Assembly: GCF_026230105.1 (NCBI RefSeq)
Contig: NW_026614268.1
Coordinates: forward strand, 124,001 to 188,000
DNA: 64,000 bases
Direction: 5' to 3'
Source: Diorhabda sublineata
Taxonomy: Eukaryota > Arthropoda > Insecta > Coleoptera > Chrysomelidae
Shown: positions 38,848 through 51,636 of the stretch, in pieces
Numbering within the stretch: position 1 is the first letter of the stretch
How the letters are laid out: each line of letters begins with the position of its first letter
Position numbers and translations under genes: made by a program
Notes under the pieces: model-generated
What the model was told of the DNA's origin: nothing
Database searches by the model: none
The model's input: the letters and a program-made list of their open reading frames with translations, nothing else

Positions 38848-41640
38848 ATGGATGTTATTCGACGATATCTGACAAAGTTAGATGCGAACTCACTAAAATA
38901 TATGAGAAATGTTGAAGTTCGACTTCAAATGAGGAAGATAGACTTTGAAAATTTTCAATTAACACAAAGTGACAGTTGACCGCAATGGGCTTCAATGGAT
39001 GCTATTCGACGATATCTGACAAAGCTAGATGCGAACTCACTCAAATATATAAGAAATGTTAAAATTCGACTTCAAATGAGGAAGATAGACTTAGAAAATT
39101 TTCAATTAACACAAAGTGACAGTTGACCTCAATGGGCTTCAATGGATGAAATTCGACGATATCTGACAAAGTTAGATGCGAACTCACTAAAATATACAAG
39201 AAATGTTGAACTTCGACTTCAAATGAGGAAGATAGACTTTGAAAATTTTCAAGTAACACAAAGTGACAGTTGACTTCAATGGGCTTCAATGGATGTTATT
39301 CGACGATATCTGACAGAGTTAGATGCGAACTCACTCAAATATATAAGAAATGTTAAAATTCAACTTCAAATGAGGAAGATAGACTTAGAAAATTTTCAAT
39401 TAACACAAAGTGACAGTTGACCTCAATGGGCTTCAATGGATGCTATTCGACGATATCTGACAAAGTTAGATGCGAACTCACTCAAATATATAAGAAATGT
39501 TGAAATTCGACTTCAAATGAGGAAGATAGACTTTGAAAATTTTCAATTAACACAAAGTGACAGTTGGCTTCAATGGGCTTCAATGGATGTTATTCGACGA
39601 TATCTGACAGAGTTAGATGCGAACTCACTCAAATATATAAGAAATGTTGAAATTCGACTTCAAATGAGGAAGATAGACTTTGAAAATTTTCAATTAACAC
39701 AAAGTGACAGTTGACTTCAATGGGCTTCAATGGATGTTATTCGACGATATCTGACAGTGTTAGATGCGAACTCACTCAAATATATAAGAAATGTTGAAAT
39801 TCGACTTCAAATGAGGAAGATAGACTTTGAAAATTTTCAATTAACACAAAGTGACAGTTGACTTCAATGGGCTTCAATGGATGTTTTTCGAAGATATCTG
39901 ACAAAGTTAGACGCAAACTCACTCAAACATATGAGAAATGTTGAAATTCGACTTCAAATGAGGAAGATAGACTTTGAAAATTTTCAATTAACACAAAGTG
40001 ACAGTTGGCTTCAATGGGCTTCAATGGATGCTATTCGACGATATCTGACAAAGTTAGATGCGAACTCACTCAAATATATAAGAAATGTTGAAATTCGACT
40101 TCAAATGAGGAAGATAGACTTTGAAAATTTTCAATTAACACAAAGTGACAGTTGGCTTCAATGGGCTTCAATGGATGTTATTCGACGATATCTGACAGAG
40201 TTAGATGCGAACTCACTCAAATATATAAGAAATGTTGAAATTCGACTTCAAATGAGGAAGATAGACTTTGAAAATTTTCAATTAACACAAAGTGACAGTT
40301 GACTTCAATGGGCTTCAATGGATGTTTTTCGAAGATATCTGACAAAGTTAGACGCAAACTCACTCAAACATATGAGAAATGTTGAAATTCGACTTCAAAT
40401 GAGGAAAATAGACTTAGAAAATTTTCAATTAACACAAAGTGACAGTTGACCTCAATGGGCTTCAATGGATGAAATTCGACGATATCTGACAAAGTTAGAT
40501 GCGAACTCACTAAAATATACAAGAAATGTTGAACTTCGACTTCAAATGAGGAAGATAGACTTTGAAAATTTTCAAGTAACACAAAGTGACAGTTGACTTC
40601 AATGGGCTTCAATGGATGTTATTCGACGATATCTGACAGAGTTAGATGCGAACTCACTCAAATATATAAGAAATGTTGAAATTCGACTTCAAATGAGGAA
40701 GATAGACTTTGAAAATTTTCAATTAACACAAAGTGACAGTTGGCTTCAATGGGCTTCAATGGATGTTATTCGACGATATCTGACAGAGTTAGATGCGAAC
40801 TGACTCAAATATATAAGAAATGTTGAAATTCGACTTCAAATGAGGAAGATAGACTTTGAAAATTTTCAATTAACACAAAGTGTCAGTTGACCTCAATGGG
40901 CTTCAATGGATGATATTCGACGATATCTGACAAAGTTAGATGCGAACTCACTAAAATATACAAGAAATGTTGAAGTTCGACTTCAAATGAGGAAGATAGA
41001 CTTTGAAAATTTTCAATTAACACAAAGTGACAGTTGACCTCAATGGGCTTAAATGGATGCTATTCGACGATATCTGACAAAGTTAGATGCGAACTCACTC
41101 AAATATATAAGAAATGTTGAAATTCGACTTCAAATGAGGAAGATAGACTTTGAAAATTTTCAATTAACACAAAGTGACAGTTGACCTCAATGAGCTTCAA
41201 TGGATGCTATTCGACGATATCTGACAAAGCTAGATGCGAACTCACTCAAATATATAAGAAATGTTAAAATTCGACTTCAAATGAGGAAGATAGACTTAGA
41301 AAATTTTCAATTAACACAAAGTGACAGTTGACCTCAATGGGCTTCAATGGATGAAATTCGACGATATCTGACAAAGTTAGATGCGAACTCACTAAAATAT
41401 ACAAGAAATGTTGAACTTCGACATCAAATGAGGAAGATAGACTTTGAAAATTTTCAAGTAACACAAAGTGACAGTTGACTTCAATGGGCTTCAATGGATG
41501 TTATTCGACGATATCTGACAGAGTTAGATGCGAACTCACTCAAATATATAAGAAATGTTAAAATTCGACTTCAAATGAGGAAGATAGACTTTGAAAATTT
41601 TCAATTAACACAAAGTGACAGTTGACCTCAATGGGCTTCA
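38848..41640 (+). repeat. 19-mer tandem duplication, 2793 bp (copy 1)
   Basis: The length is exactly 19x147. Order is V/D, A, E, V, A, V, T, F, A, V, F, E, V, V*, D, A, A, E, V. It contains the first CAAGTAACAC allele (about 39250) and the first V* (40759). Copy 2 begins directly at 41641. Confidence 0.88.
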
Positions 41641-43845
41641 ATGGATGCTATTCGACGATATCTGACAAAGTTAGATGCGAACTCACTAAAATATATAAGA
41701 AATGTTGAAGTTCGACTTCAAATGAGGAAGATAGACTTTGAAAATTTTCAATTAACACAAAGTGACAGTTGACCTCAATGGGCTTCAATGGATGCTATTC
41801 GACGATATCTGACAAAGCTAGATGCGAACTCACTCAAATATATAAGAAATGTTAAAATTCGACTTCAAATGAGGAAGATAGACTTAGAAAATTTTCAATT
41901 AACACAAAGTGACAGTTGACCTCAATGGGCTTCAATGGATGAAATTCGACGATATCTGACAAAGTTAGATGCGAACTCACTAAAATATACAAGAAATGTT
42001 GAACTTCGACTTCAAATGAGGAAGATAGACTTTGAAAATTTTCAAGTAACACAAAGTGACAGTTGACTTCAATGGGCTTCAATGGATGTTATTCGACGAT
42101 ATCTGACAGAGTTAGATGCGAACTCACTCAAATATATAAGAAATGTTAAAATTCGACTTCAAATGAGGAAGATAGACTTAGAAAATTTTCAATTAACACA
42201 AAGTGACAGTTGACCTCAATGGGCTTCAATGGATGCTATTCGACGATATCTGACAAAGTTAGATGCGAACTCACTCAAATATATAAGAAATGTTGAAATT
42301 CGACTTCAAATGAGGAAGATAGACTTTGAAAATTTTCAATTAACACAAAGTGACAGTTGGCTTCAATGGGCTTCAATGGATGTTATTCGACGATATCTGA
42401 CAGAGTTAGATGCGAACTCACTCAAATATATAAGAAATGTTGAAATTCGACTTCAAATGAGGAAGATAGACTTTGAAAATTTTCAATTAACACAAAGTGA
42501 CAGTTGACTTCAATGGGCTTCAATGGATGTTATTCGACGATATCTGACAGTGTTAGATGCGAACTCACTCAAATATATAAGAAATGTTGAAATTCGACTT
42601 CAAATGAGGAAGATAGACTTTGAAAATTTTCAATTAACACAAAGTGACAGTTGACTTCAATGGGCTTCAATGGATGTTTTTCGAAGATATCTGACAAAGT
42701 TAGACGCAAACTCACTCAAACATATGAGAAATGTTGAAATTCGACTTCAAATGAGGAAGATAGACTTTGAAAATTTTCAATTAACACAAAGTGACAGTTG
42801 GCTTCAATGGGCTTCAATGGATGCTATTCGACGATATCTGACAAAGTTAGATGCGAACTCACTCAAATATATAAGAAATGTTGAAATTCGACTTCAAATG
42901 AGGAAGATAGACTTTGAAAATTTTCAATTAACACAAAGTGACAGTTGGCTTCAATGGGCTTCAATGGATGTTATTCGACGATATCTGACAGAGTTAGATG
43001 CGAACTCACTCAAATATATAAGAAATGTTGAAATTCGACTTCAAATGAGGAAGATAGACTTTGAAAATTTTCAATTAACACAAAGTGACAGTTGACTTCA
43101 GTGGGCTTCAATGGATGTTTTTCGAAGATATCTGACAAAGTTAGACGCAAACTCACTCAAACATATGAGAAATGTTGAAATTCGACTTCAAATGAGGAAA
43201 ATAGACTTAGAAAATTTTCAATTAACACAAAGTGACAGTTGACCTCAATGGGCTTCAATGGATGAAATTCGACGATATCTGACAAAGTTAGATGCGAACT
43301 CACTAAAATATACAAGAAATGTTGAACTTCGACTTCAAATGAGGAAGATAGACTTTGAAAATTTTCAAGTAACACAAAGTGACAGTTGACTTCAATGGGC
43401 TTCAATGGATGTTATTCGACGATATCTGACAGAGTTAGATGCGAACTGACTCAAATATATAAGAAATGTTGAAATTCGACTTCAAATGAGGAAGATAGAC
43501 TTTGAAAATTTTCAATTAACACAAAGTGTCAGTTGACCTCAATGGGCTTCAATGGATGATATTCGACGATATCTGACAAAGTTAGATGCGAACTCACTAA
43601 AATATACAAGAAATGTTGAAGTTCGACTTCAAATGAGGAAGATAGACTTTGAAAATTTTCAATTAACACAAAGTGACAGTTGACCTCAATGGGCTTCAAT
43701 GGATGCTATTCGACGATATCTGACAAAGTTAGATGCGAACTCACTCAAATATATAAGAAATGTTGAAATTCGACTTCAAATGAGGAAGATAGACTTTGAA
43801 AATTTTCAATTAACACAAAGTGACAGTTGGCTTCAATGGGCTTCA
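41641..43845 (+). repeat. 19-mer tandem duplication (copy 2, 15 monomers)
   Basis: It is colinear with copy 1 at 2793 bp up to 43405. There one V is missing (V and V* merged), so D and A at 43552 and 43699 are offset by 2646 bp. The F monomer at 43111 and its GAGGAAAATAG allele match 40318. Confidence 0.85.
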
Positions 43846-46785
43846 ATGGATGTTATTCGACGATATCTGACAGAGTTAGATGCGAACTCACTCAAATATA
43901 TAAGAAATGTTGAAATTCGACTTCAAATGAGGAAGATAGACTTTGAAAATTTTCAATTAACACAAAGTGACAGTTGGCTTCAATGGGCTTCAATGGATGT
44001 TATTCGACGATATCTGACAGAGTTAGATGCGAACTGACTCAAATATATAAGAAATGTTGAAATTCGACTTCAAATGAGGAAGATAGACTTTGAAAATTTT
44101 CAATTAACACAAAGTGACAGTTGACCTCAATGGGCTTCAATGGATGATATTCGACGATATCTGACAAAGTTAGATGCGAACTCACTAAAATATACAAGAA
44201 ATGTTAAAATTCGACTTCAAATGAGGAAGATAGACTTTGAAAATTTTCAATTAACACAAAGTGACAGTTGGCTTCAATGGGCTTCAATGGATGTTATTCG
44301 ACGATATCTGACAGAGTTAGATGCGAACTCACTCAAATATATAAGAAATGTTGAAATTCGACTTCAAATGAGGAAGATAGACTTTGAAAATTTTCAATTA
44401 ACAAAAAGTGACAGTTGGCTTCAATGGGCTTCAATGGATGTTATTCGACGATATCTGACAGAGTTAGATGCGAACTGACTCAAATATATAAGAAATGTTG
44501 AAATTCGACTTCAAATGAGGAAGATGGACTTTGAAAATTTTCAATTAACACAAAGTGACAGTTGACCTCAATGGGCTTCAATGGATGAAATTCGACGATA
44601 TCTGACAAAGTTAGATGCGAACTCACTAAAATATACAAGAAATGTTGAACTTCGACTTCAAATGAGGAAGATAGACTTTGAAAATTTTCAAGTAACACAA
44701 AGTGACAGTTGACTTCAATGGGCTTCAATGGATGTTATTCGACGATATCTGACAGAGTTAGATGCGAACTCACTCAAATATATAAGAAATGTTGAAATTC
44801 GACTTCAAATGAGGAAGATAGACTTTGAAAATTTTCAATTAACAAAAAGTGACAGTTGACTTCAATGGGCTTCAATGGATGTTTTTCGAAGATATCTGAC
44901 AAAGTTAGACGCAAACTCACTCAAATATATGAGAAATGTTGAAATTCGACTTCAAATGAGGAAGATAGACTTTGAAAATTTTCAATTAACACAAAGTGAC
45001 AGTTGGCTTCAATGGGCTTCAATGGATGTTATTCGACGATATCTGACAGAGTTAGATGCGAACTCACTCAAATATATAAGAAATGTTGAAATTCGACTTC
45101 AAATGAGGAAGATAGACTTTGAAAATTTTCAATTAACACAAAGTGACAGTTGACCTCAATGGGCTTCAATGGATGCTATTCGACGATATCTGACAAAGCT
45201 AGATGCGAACTCACTCAAATATATAAGAAATGTTAAAATTCGACTTCAAATGAGGAAGATAGACTTTGAAAATTTTCAATTAACACAAAGTGACAGTTGA
45301 CCTCAATGGGCTTCAATGGATGAAATTCGACGATATCTGACAGAGTTAGATGCGAACTCACTCAAATATATAAGAAATGTTGAAATTCGACTTCAAATGA
45401 GGAAGATAGACTTTGAAAATTTTCAATTAACAAAAAGTGACAGTTGGCTTCAATGGGCTTCAATGGATGTTATTCGACGATATCTGACAGAGTTAGATGC
45501 GAACTGACTCAAATATATAAGAAATGTTGAAATTCGACTTCAAATGAGGAAGATGGACTTTGAAAATTTTCAATTAACACAAAGTGACAGTTGACCTCAA
45601 TGGGCTTCAATGGATGATATTCGACGATATCTGACAAAGTTAGATGCGAACTCACTAAAATATACAAGAAATGTTGAAGTTCGACTTCAAATGAGGAAGA
45701 TAGACTTTGAAAATTTTCAATTAACACAAAGTGACAGTTGACCTCAATGGGCTTCAATGGATGCTATTCGACGATATCTGACAAAGCTAGATGCGAACTC
45801 ACTCAAATATATAAGAAATGTTAAAATTCGACTTCAAATGAGGAAGATAGACTTTGAAAATTTTCAATTAACACAAAGTGACAGTTGACCTCAATGGGCT
45901 TCAATGGATGAAATTCGACGATATCTGACAAAGTTAGATGCGAACTCACTAAAATATACAAGAAATGTTGAAGTTCGACTTCAAATGAGGAAGATAGACT
46001 TTGAAAATTTTCAATTAACACAAAGTGACAGTTGACTTCAATGGGCTTCAATGGATGTTATTCGACGATATCTGACAGTGTTAGATGCGAACTCACTCAA
46101 ATATATAAGAAATGTTGAAATTCGACTTCAAATGAGGAAGATAGACTTTGAAAATTTTCAATTAACACAAAGTGACAGTTGACTTCAATGGGCTTCAATG
46201 GATGTTTTTCGAAGATATCTGACAAAGTTAGACGCAAACTCACTCAAACATATGAGAAATGTTGAAATTCGACTTCAAATGAGGAAGATAGACTTTGAAA
46301 ATTTTCAATTAACACAAAGTGACAGTTGGCTTCAATGGGCTTCAATGGATGAAATTCGATGATATCTGACAAAGTTAGATGCGAACTCACTCAAATATAT
46401 AAGAAATGTTGAAATTCGACTTCAAATGAGGAAGACAGACTTTGAAAATTTTCAATTAACACAAAGTGACAGTTGGCTTCAATGGGCTTCAATGGATGTT
46501 ATTCGACGATATCTGACAGAGTTAGATGCGAACTCACTCAAATATATAAGAAATGTTGAAATTCGACTTCAAATGAGGAAGATAGACTTTGAAAATTTTC
46601 AATTAACACAAAGTGACAGTTGACTTCAATGGGCTTCAATGGATGTTTTTCGAAGATATCTGACAAAGTTAGACGCAAACTCACTCAAACATATGAGAAA
46701 TGTTGAAATTCGACTTCAAATGAGGAAGATAGACTTTGAAAATTTTCAATTAACACAAAGTGACAGTTGGCTTCAATGGGCTTCA
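43846..46785 (+). repeat. Core block mixing V, V*, D, E, F and T
   Basis: Order begins V, V*, D, V, V*, E, V, F, V, A, E, V*, D, A, E, T, F, E, V, F. Alleles include GAAGATGGAC (near 44522 and 45551) and AACAAAAAGTG (near 44402, 44843, 45431). The E monomer at 46345 has lost CGACGAT (ATTCGATGAT). A longer V run starts at its end. Confidence 0.8.
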
Positions 46786-46849
46786 ATGGATGTTATTCGA
46801 CGATATCTGACAGAGTTAGATGCGAACTCACTCAAATATATAAGAAATG

Positions 46850-46866
46850 TTGAAATTCGACTTCAA
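46850..46866. repeat. Short dyad around TCGA in the monomer (example)
   Basis: TTGAA and TTCAA arms flank the 7-nt centre ATTCGAC. The dyad breaks in types ending GTTAAAATTCG, GTTCAAATTCG or GTTGTAATTCG, so it is not strictly conserved. It starts 33 bp before the 14-bp palindrome, so V monomers have two dyads close together. Confidence 0.7.
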
Positions 46867-46882
46867 ATGAGGAAGATAGACT

Positions 46883-46896
46883 TTGAAAATTTTCAA
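46883..46896. repeat. 14-bp perfect palindrome of the monomer (example)
   Basis: TTGAAAATTTTCAA is its own reverse complement. It recurs in most monomers of both arms at the same place. Monomers with CTTAGAAAATTTTC keep only the inner 10-bp palindrome GAAAATTTTC. The two 148-bp monomers near 20.3 and 20.8 kb carry an extra G at its centre. A structural or protein-binding role is inference; A/T-rich dyads are frequent in centromeric satellites. Confidence 0.9.
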
Positions 46897-46916
46897 TTAA
46901 CACAAAGTGACAGTTG

Positions 46917-46936
46917 GCTTCAATGGGCTTCAATGG
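46917..46936 (+). repeat. 10-bp direct repeat spanning the monomer boundary (example)
   Basis: GCTTCAATGG occurs twice in direct tandem, the second copy running into the ATGG used here as monomer start. In many monomers the first copy is changed to ACTTCAATGG or ACCTCAATGG. The period is close to one DNA helical turn. It may be a relic of the monomer's origin by short duplication. Confidence 0.85.
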
Positions 46937-48549
46937 ATGTTATTCGACGATATCTGACAGAGTTAGATGCGAACTCACTCAAATATATAAGAAATGTTGA
47001 AATTCGACTTCAAATGAGGAAGATAGACTTTGAAAATTTTCAATTAACACAAAGTGACAGTTGGCTTCAATGGGCTTCAATGGATGTTATTAGACGATAT
47101 CTGACAGAGTTAGATGCGAACTGACTCAAATATATAAGAAATGTTGAAATTCGACTTCAAATGAGGAAGATAGACTTTGAAAATTTTCAATTAACACAAA
47201 GTGACAGTTGACCTCCATGGGCTTCAATGGATGATATTCGACGATATCTGACAAAGTTAGATGCGAACTCACTAAAATATACAAGAAATGTTGAACTTCG
47301 ACTTCAAATGAGGAAGATAGACTTTGAAAATTTTCAAGTAACACAAAGTGACAGTTGACTTCAATGGGCTTCAATGGATGTTATTCGACGATATCTGACA
47401 GAGTTAGATGCGAACTCACTCAAATATATAAGAAATGTTGAAATTCGACTTCAAATGAGGAAGATAGACTTTGAAAATTCTCAATTAACACAAAGTGACA
47501 GTTGGCTTCAATGGGCTTCAATGGATGTTATTCGACGATATCTGACAGAGTTAGATGCGAACTCACTCAAATATATAAGAAATGTTGAAATTCGACTTCA
47601 AATGAGGAAGATAGACTTTGAAAATTTTCAATTAACACAAAGTGACAGTTGGCTTCAATGGGCTTCAATGGATGTTATTCGACGATATCTGACAGAGTTA
47701 GATGCGAACTGACTCAAATATATAAGAAATGTTGAAATTCGACTTCAAATGAGGAAGATAGACTTTGAAAATTTTCAATTAACACAAAGTGACAGTTGAC
47801 CTCAATGGGCTTCAATGGATGATATTCGACGATATCTGACAAAGTTAGATGCGAACTCACTAAAATATACAAGAAATGTTGAAGTTCGACTTCAAATGAG
47901 GAAGATAGACTTTGAAAATTTTCAAGTAACACAAAGTGACAGTTGACTTCAATGGGCTTCAATGGATGTTATTCGACGATATCTGACAGAGTTAGATGCG
48001 AACTCACTCAAATATATAAGAAATGTTGAAATTCGACTTCAAATGAGGAAGATAGACTTTGAAAATTTTCAATTAACACAAAGTGACAGTTGGCTTCAAT
48101 GGGCTTCAATGGATGTTATTCGACGATATCTGACAGAGTTAGATGCGAACTCACTCAAATATATAAGAAATGTTGAAATTCGACTTCAAATGAGGAAGAT
48201 AGACTTTGAAAATTTTCAATTAACACAAAGTGACAGTTGGCTTCAATGGGCTTCAATGGATGTTATTCGACGATATCTGACAGAGTTAGATGCGAACTGA
48301 CTCAAATATATAAGAAATGTTGAAATTCGACTTCAAATGAGGAAGATAGACTTTGAAAATTTTCAATTAACACAAAGTGACAGTTGACCTCAATGGGCTT
48401 CAATGGATGATATTCGACGATATCTGACAAAGTTAGATGCGAACTCACTAAAATATACAAGAAATGTTGAAGTTCGACTTCAAATGAGGAAGATAGACTT
48501 TGAAAATTTTCAAGTAACACAAAGTGACAGTTGACTTCAATGGGCTTCA

Positions 48550-50019
48550 ATGGATGTTATTCGACGATATCTGACAGACTTAGATGCGAACTCACTCAAA
48601 TATATAAGAAATGTTGAAATTCGACTTCAAATGAGGAAGCTAGACTTTGAAAATTTTCAATTAACAAAAAGTGACAGTTGACTTCAATGGGCTTCAATGG
48701 ATGTTTTTCGAAGATATCTGACAAAGTTAGACGCAAACTTACTCAAATATATGAGAAATGTTGAAATTCGACTTCAAATGAGGAAGATAGACTTTGAAAA
48801 TTTTCAATTAACACAAAGTGACAGTTGGCTTCAATGGGCTTCAATGGATGTTATTCGACGATATCTGACAGAGTTAGATGCCAACTCACTCAAATATATA
48901 AGAAATGTTGAAATTCGACTTCAAATGAGGAAGATAGACTTTGAAAATTTTCAATTAACACAAAGTGACAGTTGACCTCAATGGGCTTCAATGGATGCTA
49001 TTCAACGATATCTGACAAAGCTAGATGCGAACTCACTCAAATATATAAGAAATGTTAAAATTCGACTTCAAATGAGGAAGATAGACTTTGAAAATTTTCA
49101 ATTAACACAAAGTGACAGTTGACCTCAATGGGCTTCAATGGATGTTATTCGACGATATCTGACAGAGTTAGATGCGAACTGACTCAAATATATAAGAAAT
49201 GTTGAAATTCGACTTCAAATGAGGAAGATAGACTTTGAAAATTTTCAATTAACACAAAGTGACAGTTGACCTCAATGGGCTTCAATGGATGATATTCGAC
49301 GATATCTGACAAAGTTAGATGCGAACTCACTAAAATATACAAGAAATGTTGAAGTTCGACTTCAAATGAGGAAGATAGACTTTGAAAATTTTCAAGTAAC
49401 ACAAAGTGACAGTTGACTTCAATGGGCTTCAATGGATGTTATTCGACGATATCTGACAGACTTAGATGCGAACTCACTCAAATATATAAGAAATGTTGAA
49501 ATTCGACTTCAAATGAGGAAGCTAGACTTTGAAAATTTTCAATTAACAAAAAGTGACAGTTGACTTCAATGGGCTTCAATGGATGTTTTTCGAAGATATC
49601 TGACAAAGTTAGACGCAAACTTACTCAAATATATGAGAAATGTTGAAATTCGACTTCAAATGAGGAAGATAGACTTTGAAAATTTTCAATTAACACAAAG
49701 TGACAGTTGGCTTCAATGGGCTTCAATGGATGTTATTCGACGATATCTGACAGAGTTAGATGCCAACTCACTCAAATATATAAGAAATGTTGAAATTCGA
49801 CTTCAAATGAGGAAGATAGACTTTGAAAATTTTCAATTAACACAAAGTGACAGTTGACCTCAATGGGCTTCAATGGATGCTATTCAACGATATCTGACAA
49901 AGCTAGATGCGAACTCACTCAAATATATAAGAAATGTTAAAATTCGACTTCAAATGAGGAAGATAGACTTTGAAAATTTTCAATTAACACAAAGTGACAG
50001 TTGACCTCAATGGGCTTCA
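48550..50019 (+). repeat. 882-bp hexamer and a 588-bp partial copy
   Basis: Unit 1 (48550-49431) is V, F, V, A, V*, D. Unit 2 (49432-50019) repeats the first four monomers, then continues with E. Shared private alleles are CAGACTTAG and GAAGCTAGAC in V, AACTTACTC in F, GATGCCAAC in V and ATTCAACG in A. Confidence 0.9.
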
Positions 50020-51636
50020 ATGGATGAAATTCGACGATATCTGACAAAGTTAGATGCGAACTCACTAAAATATACAAGAAATGTTGAAGTTCGACTTCAA
50101 ATGAGGAAGATAGACTTTGAAAATTTTCAATTAACACAAAGTGACAGTTGACTTCAATGGGCTTCAATGGAAGTTATTCGACGATATCTGACAGTGTTAG
50201 ATGCGAACTCACTCAAATATATAAGAAATGTTGAAATTCGACTTCAAATGAGGAAGATAGACTTTGAAAATTTTCAATTAACACAAAGTGACAGTTGACT
50301 TCAATGGGCTTCAATGGATGTTTTTCGAAGATATCTGACAAAGTTAGACGCAAACTCACTCAAACATATGAGAAATGTTGAAATTCGACTTCAAATGAGG
50401 AAGATAGACTTTGAAAATTTTCAATTAACACAAAGTGACAGTTGGCTTCAATGGGCTTCAATGGATGCTATTCGACGATATCTGACAAAGTTAGATGCGA
50501 ACTCACTCAAATATATAAGAAATGTTGAAATTCGACTCCAAATGAGGAAGATAGACTTTGAAAATTTTCAATTAACACAAAGTGACAGTTGACTTCAATG
50601 GGCTTCAATGGATGTTTTTCGAAGATATCTGACAAAGTTAGACGCAAACTCACTCAAACATATGAGAAATGTTGAAATTCGACTTCAAATGAGGAAGATA
50701 GACTTAGAAAATTTTCAATTAACACAAAGTGACAGTTGGCTTCAATGGGCTTCAATGGATGTTATTCGACGATATCTGACAGAGTTAGATGCGAACTGAC
50801 TTAAATATATAAGAAATGTTGAAATTTGACTTCAAATGAGGAAGATAGACTTTGAAAATTTTCAATTAACACAAAGTGACAGTTGACCTCAATGGGCTTC
50901 AATGGATGATATTCGACGATATCTGACAAAGTTAGATGCGAACTCACTAAAATATACAAGAAATGTTGAACTTCGACTTCAAATGAGGAAGATAGACTTT
51001 GAAAATTTTCAAGTAACACAAAGTGACAGTTGACTTCAATGGGCTTCAATGGATGTTATTCGACGATATCTGACAGAGTTAGATGCGAACTCACTCAAAT
51101 ATATAAGAAATGTTGAAATTCGACTTCAAATGAGGAAGATAGACTTTGAAAATTTTCAATTAACACAAAGTGACAGTTGGCTTCAATGGGCTTCAATGGA
51201 TGTTATTCGACGATATCTGACAGAGTTAGATGCGAACTGACTCAAATATATAAGAAATGTTGAAATTCGACTTCAAATGAGGAAGATAGACTTTGAAAAT
51301 TTTCAATTAACACAAAGTGTCAGTTGACCTCAATGGGCTTCAATGGATGATATTCGACGATATCTGACAAAGTTAGATGCGAACTCACTAAAATATACAA
51401 GAAATGTTGAAGTTCGACTTCAAATGAGGAAGATAGACTTTGAAAATTTTCAATTAACACAAAGTGACAGTTGACCTCAATGGGCTTCAATGGATGCTAT
51501 TCGACGATATCTGACAAAGTTAGATGCGAACTCACTCAAATATATAAGAAATGTTGAAATTCGACTTCAAATGAGGAAGATAGACTTTGAAAATTTTCAA
51601 TTAACACAAAGTGACAGTTGACCTCAATGGGCTTCA
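49873..51636 (+). repeat. 12-mer tandem duplication, 1764 bp (copy 1)
   Basis: The length is exactly 12x147. Order is A, E, T, F, A, F, V*, D, V, V*, D, A. Private alleles are TGGAAGTTATT in T, CGACTCCAAATG in A, GACTTAAATAT with GAAATTTGAC in V*, and AAGTGTCAG. The first monomer is also the fourth of the partial hexamer just before. Confidence 0.92.

Larger units (their letters stand above)
46786..46932 (+). repeat. Reference 147-bp monomer (V type)
   Basis: This is a good consensus example. In order it contains ATGGATG, ATTCGACG, an EcoRV site GATATC (46802-46807) found in nearly every monomer, an A/T tract AAATATATAAG, a short dyad around TCGA (46850-46866), a 14-bp perfect palindrome (46883-46896) and a 10-bp tandem repeat reaching into the next monomer (46917-46936). 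Four CpG sites occur, two of them in the ATTCGACG stretch. GC is 50 of 147 by hand count. The length equals the DNA wrapped in a canonical nucleosome core. The family is not one I recognise. Confidence 0.95.
46786..48549 (+). repeat. Three tandem 588-bp tetramers (V, V, V*, D)
   Basis: Units are 46786-47373, 47374-47961 and 47962-48549, each exactly 4x147. D in units 1-3 carries CAAGTAACAC. Unit 1 has private GTTATTAGACG and CTCCATGGG; unit 2 has GAAAATTCTCAA. Preceded by F at 46639, the TGG-containing V monomers give the longest open frame of the window (161 codons, 46639-47124), which I do not regard as a gene. Confidence 0.9.

Noticed and set aside
46832..46843. TATA-box-like AAATATATAAG as a promoter
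   Set aside because: It is part of every monomer and no gene lies downstream. A/T composition explains it.
46639..47124. Longest open frame, 161 codons, plus many 92-141 codon frames repeating a 49-residue unit
   Set aside because: 147 is 3x49, so any stop-free frame continues from monomer to monomer. Frames end wherever TTGG is TTGA. The type-defining differences change the residue (V, A, D, E, F, N at one codon), so there is no sign of selection on protein, and no promoter, intron or non-repeat exon is present.
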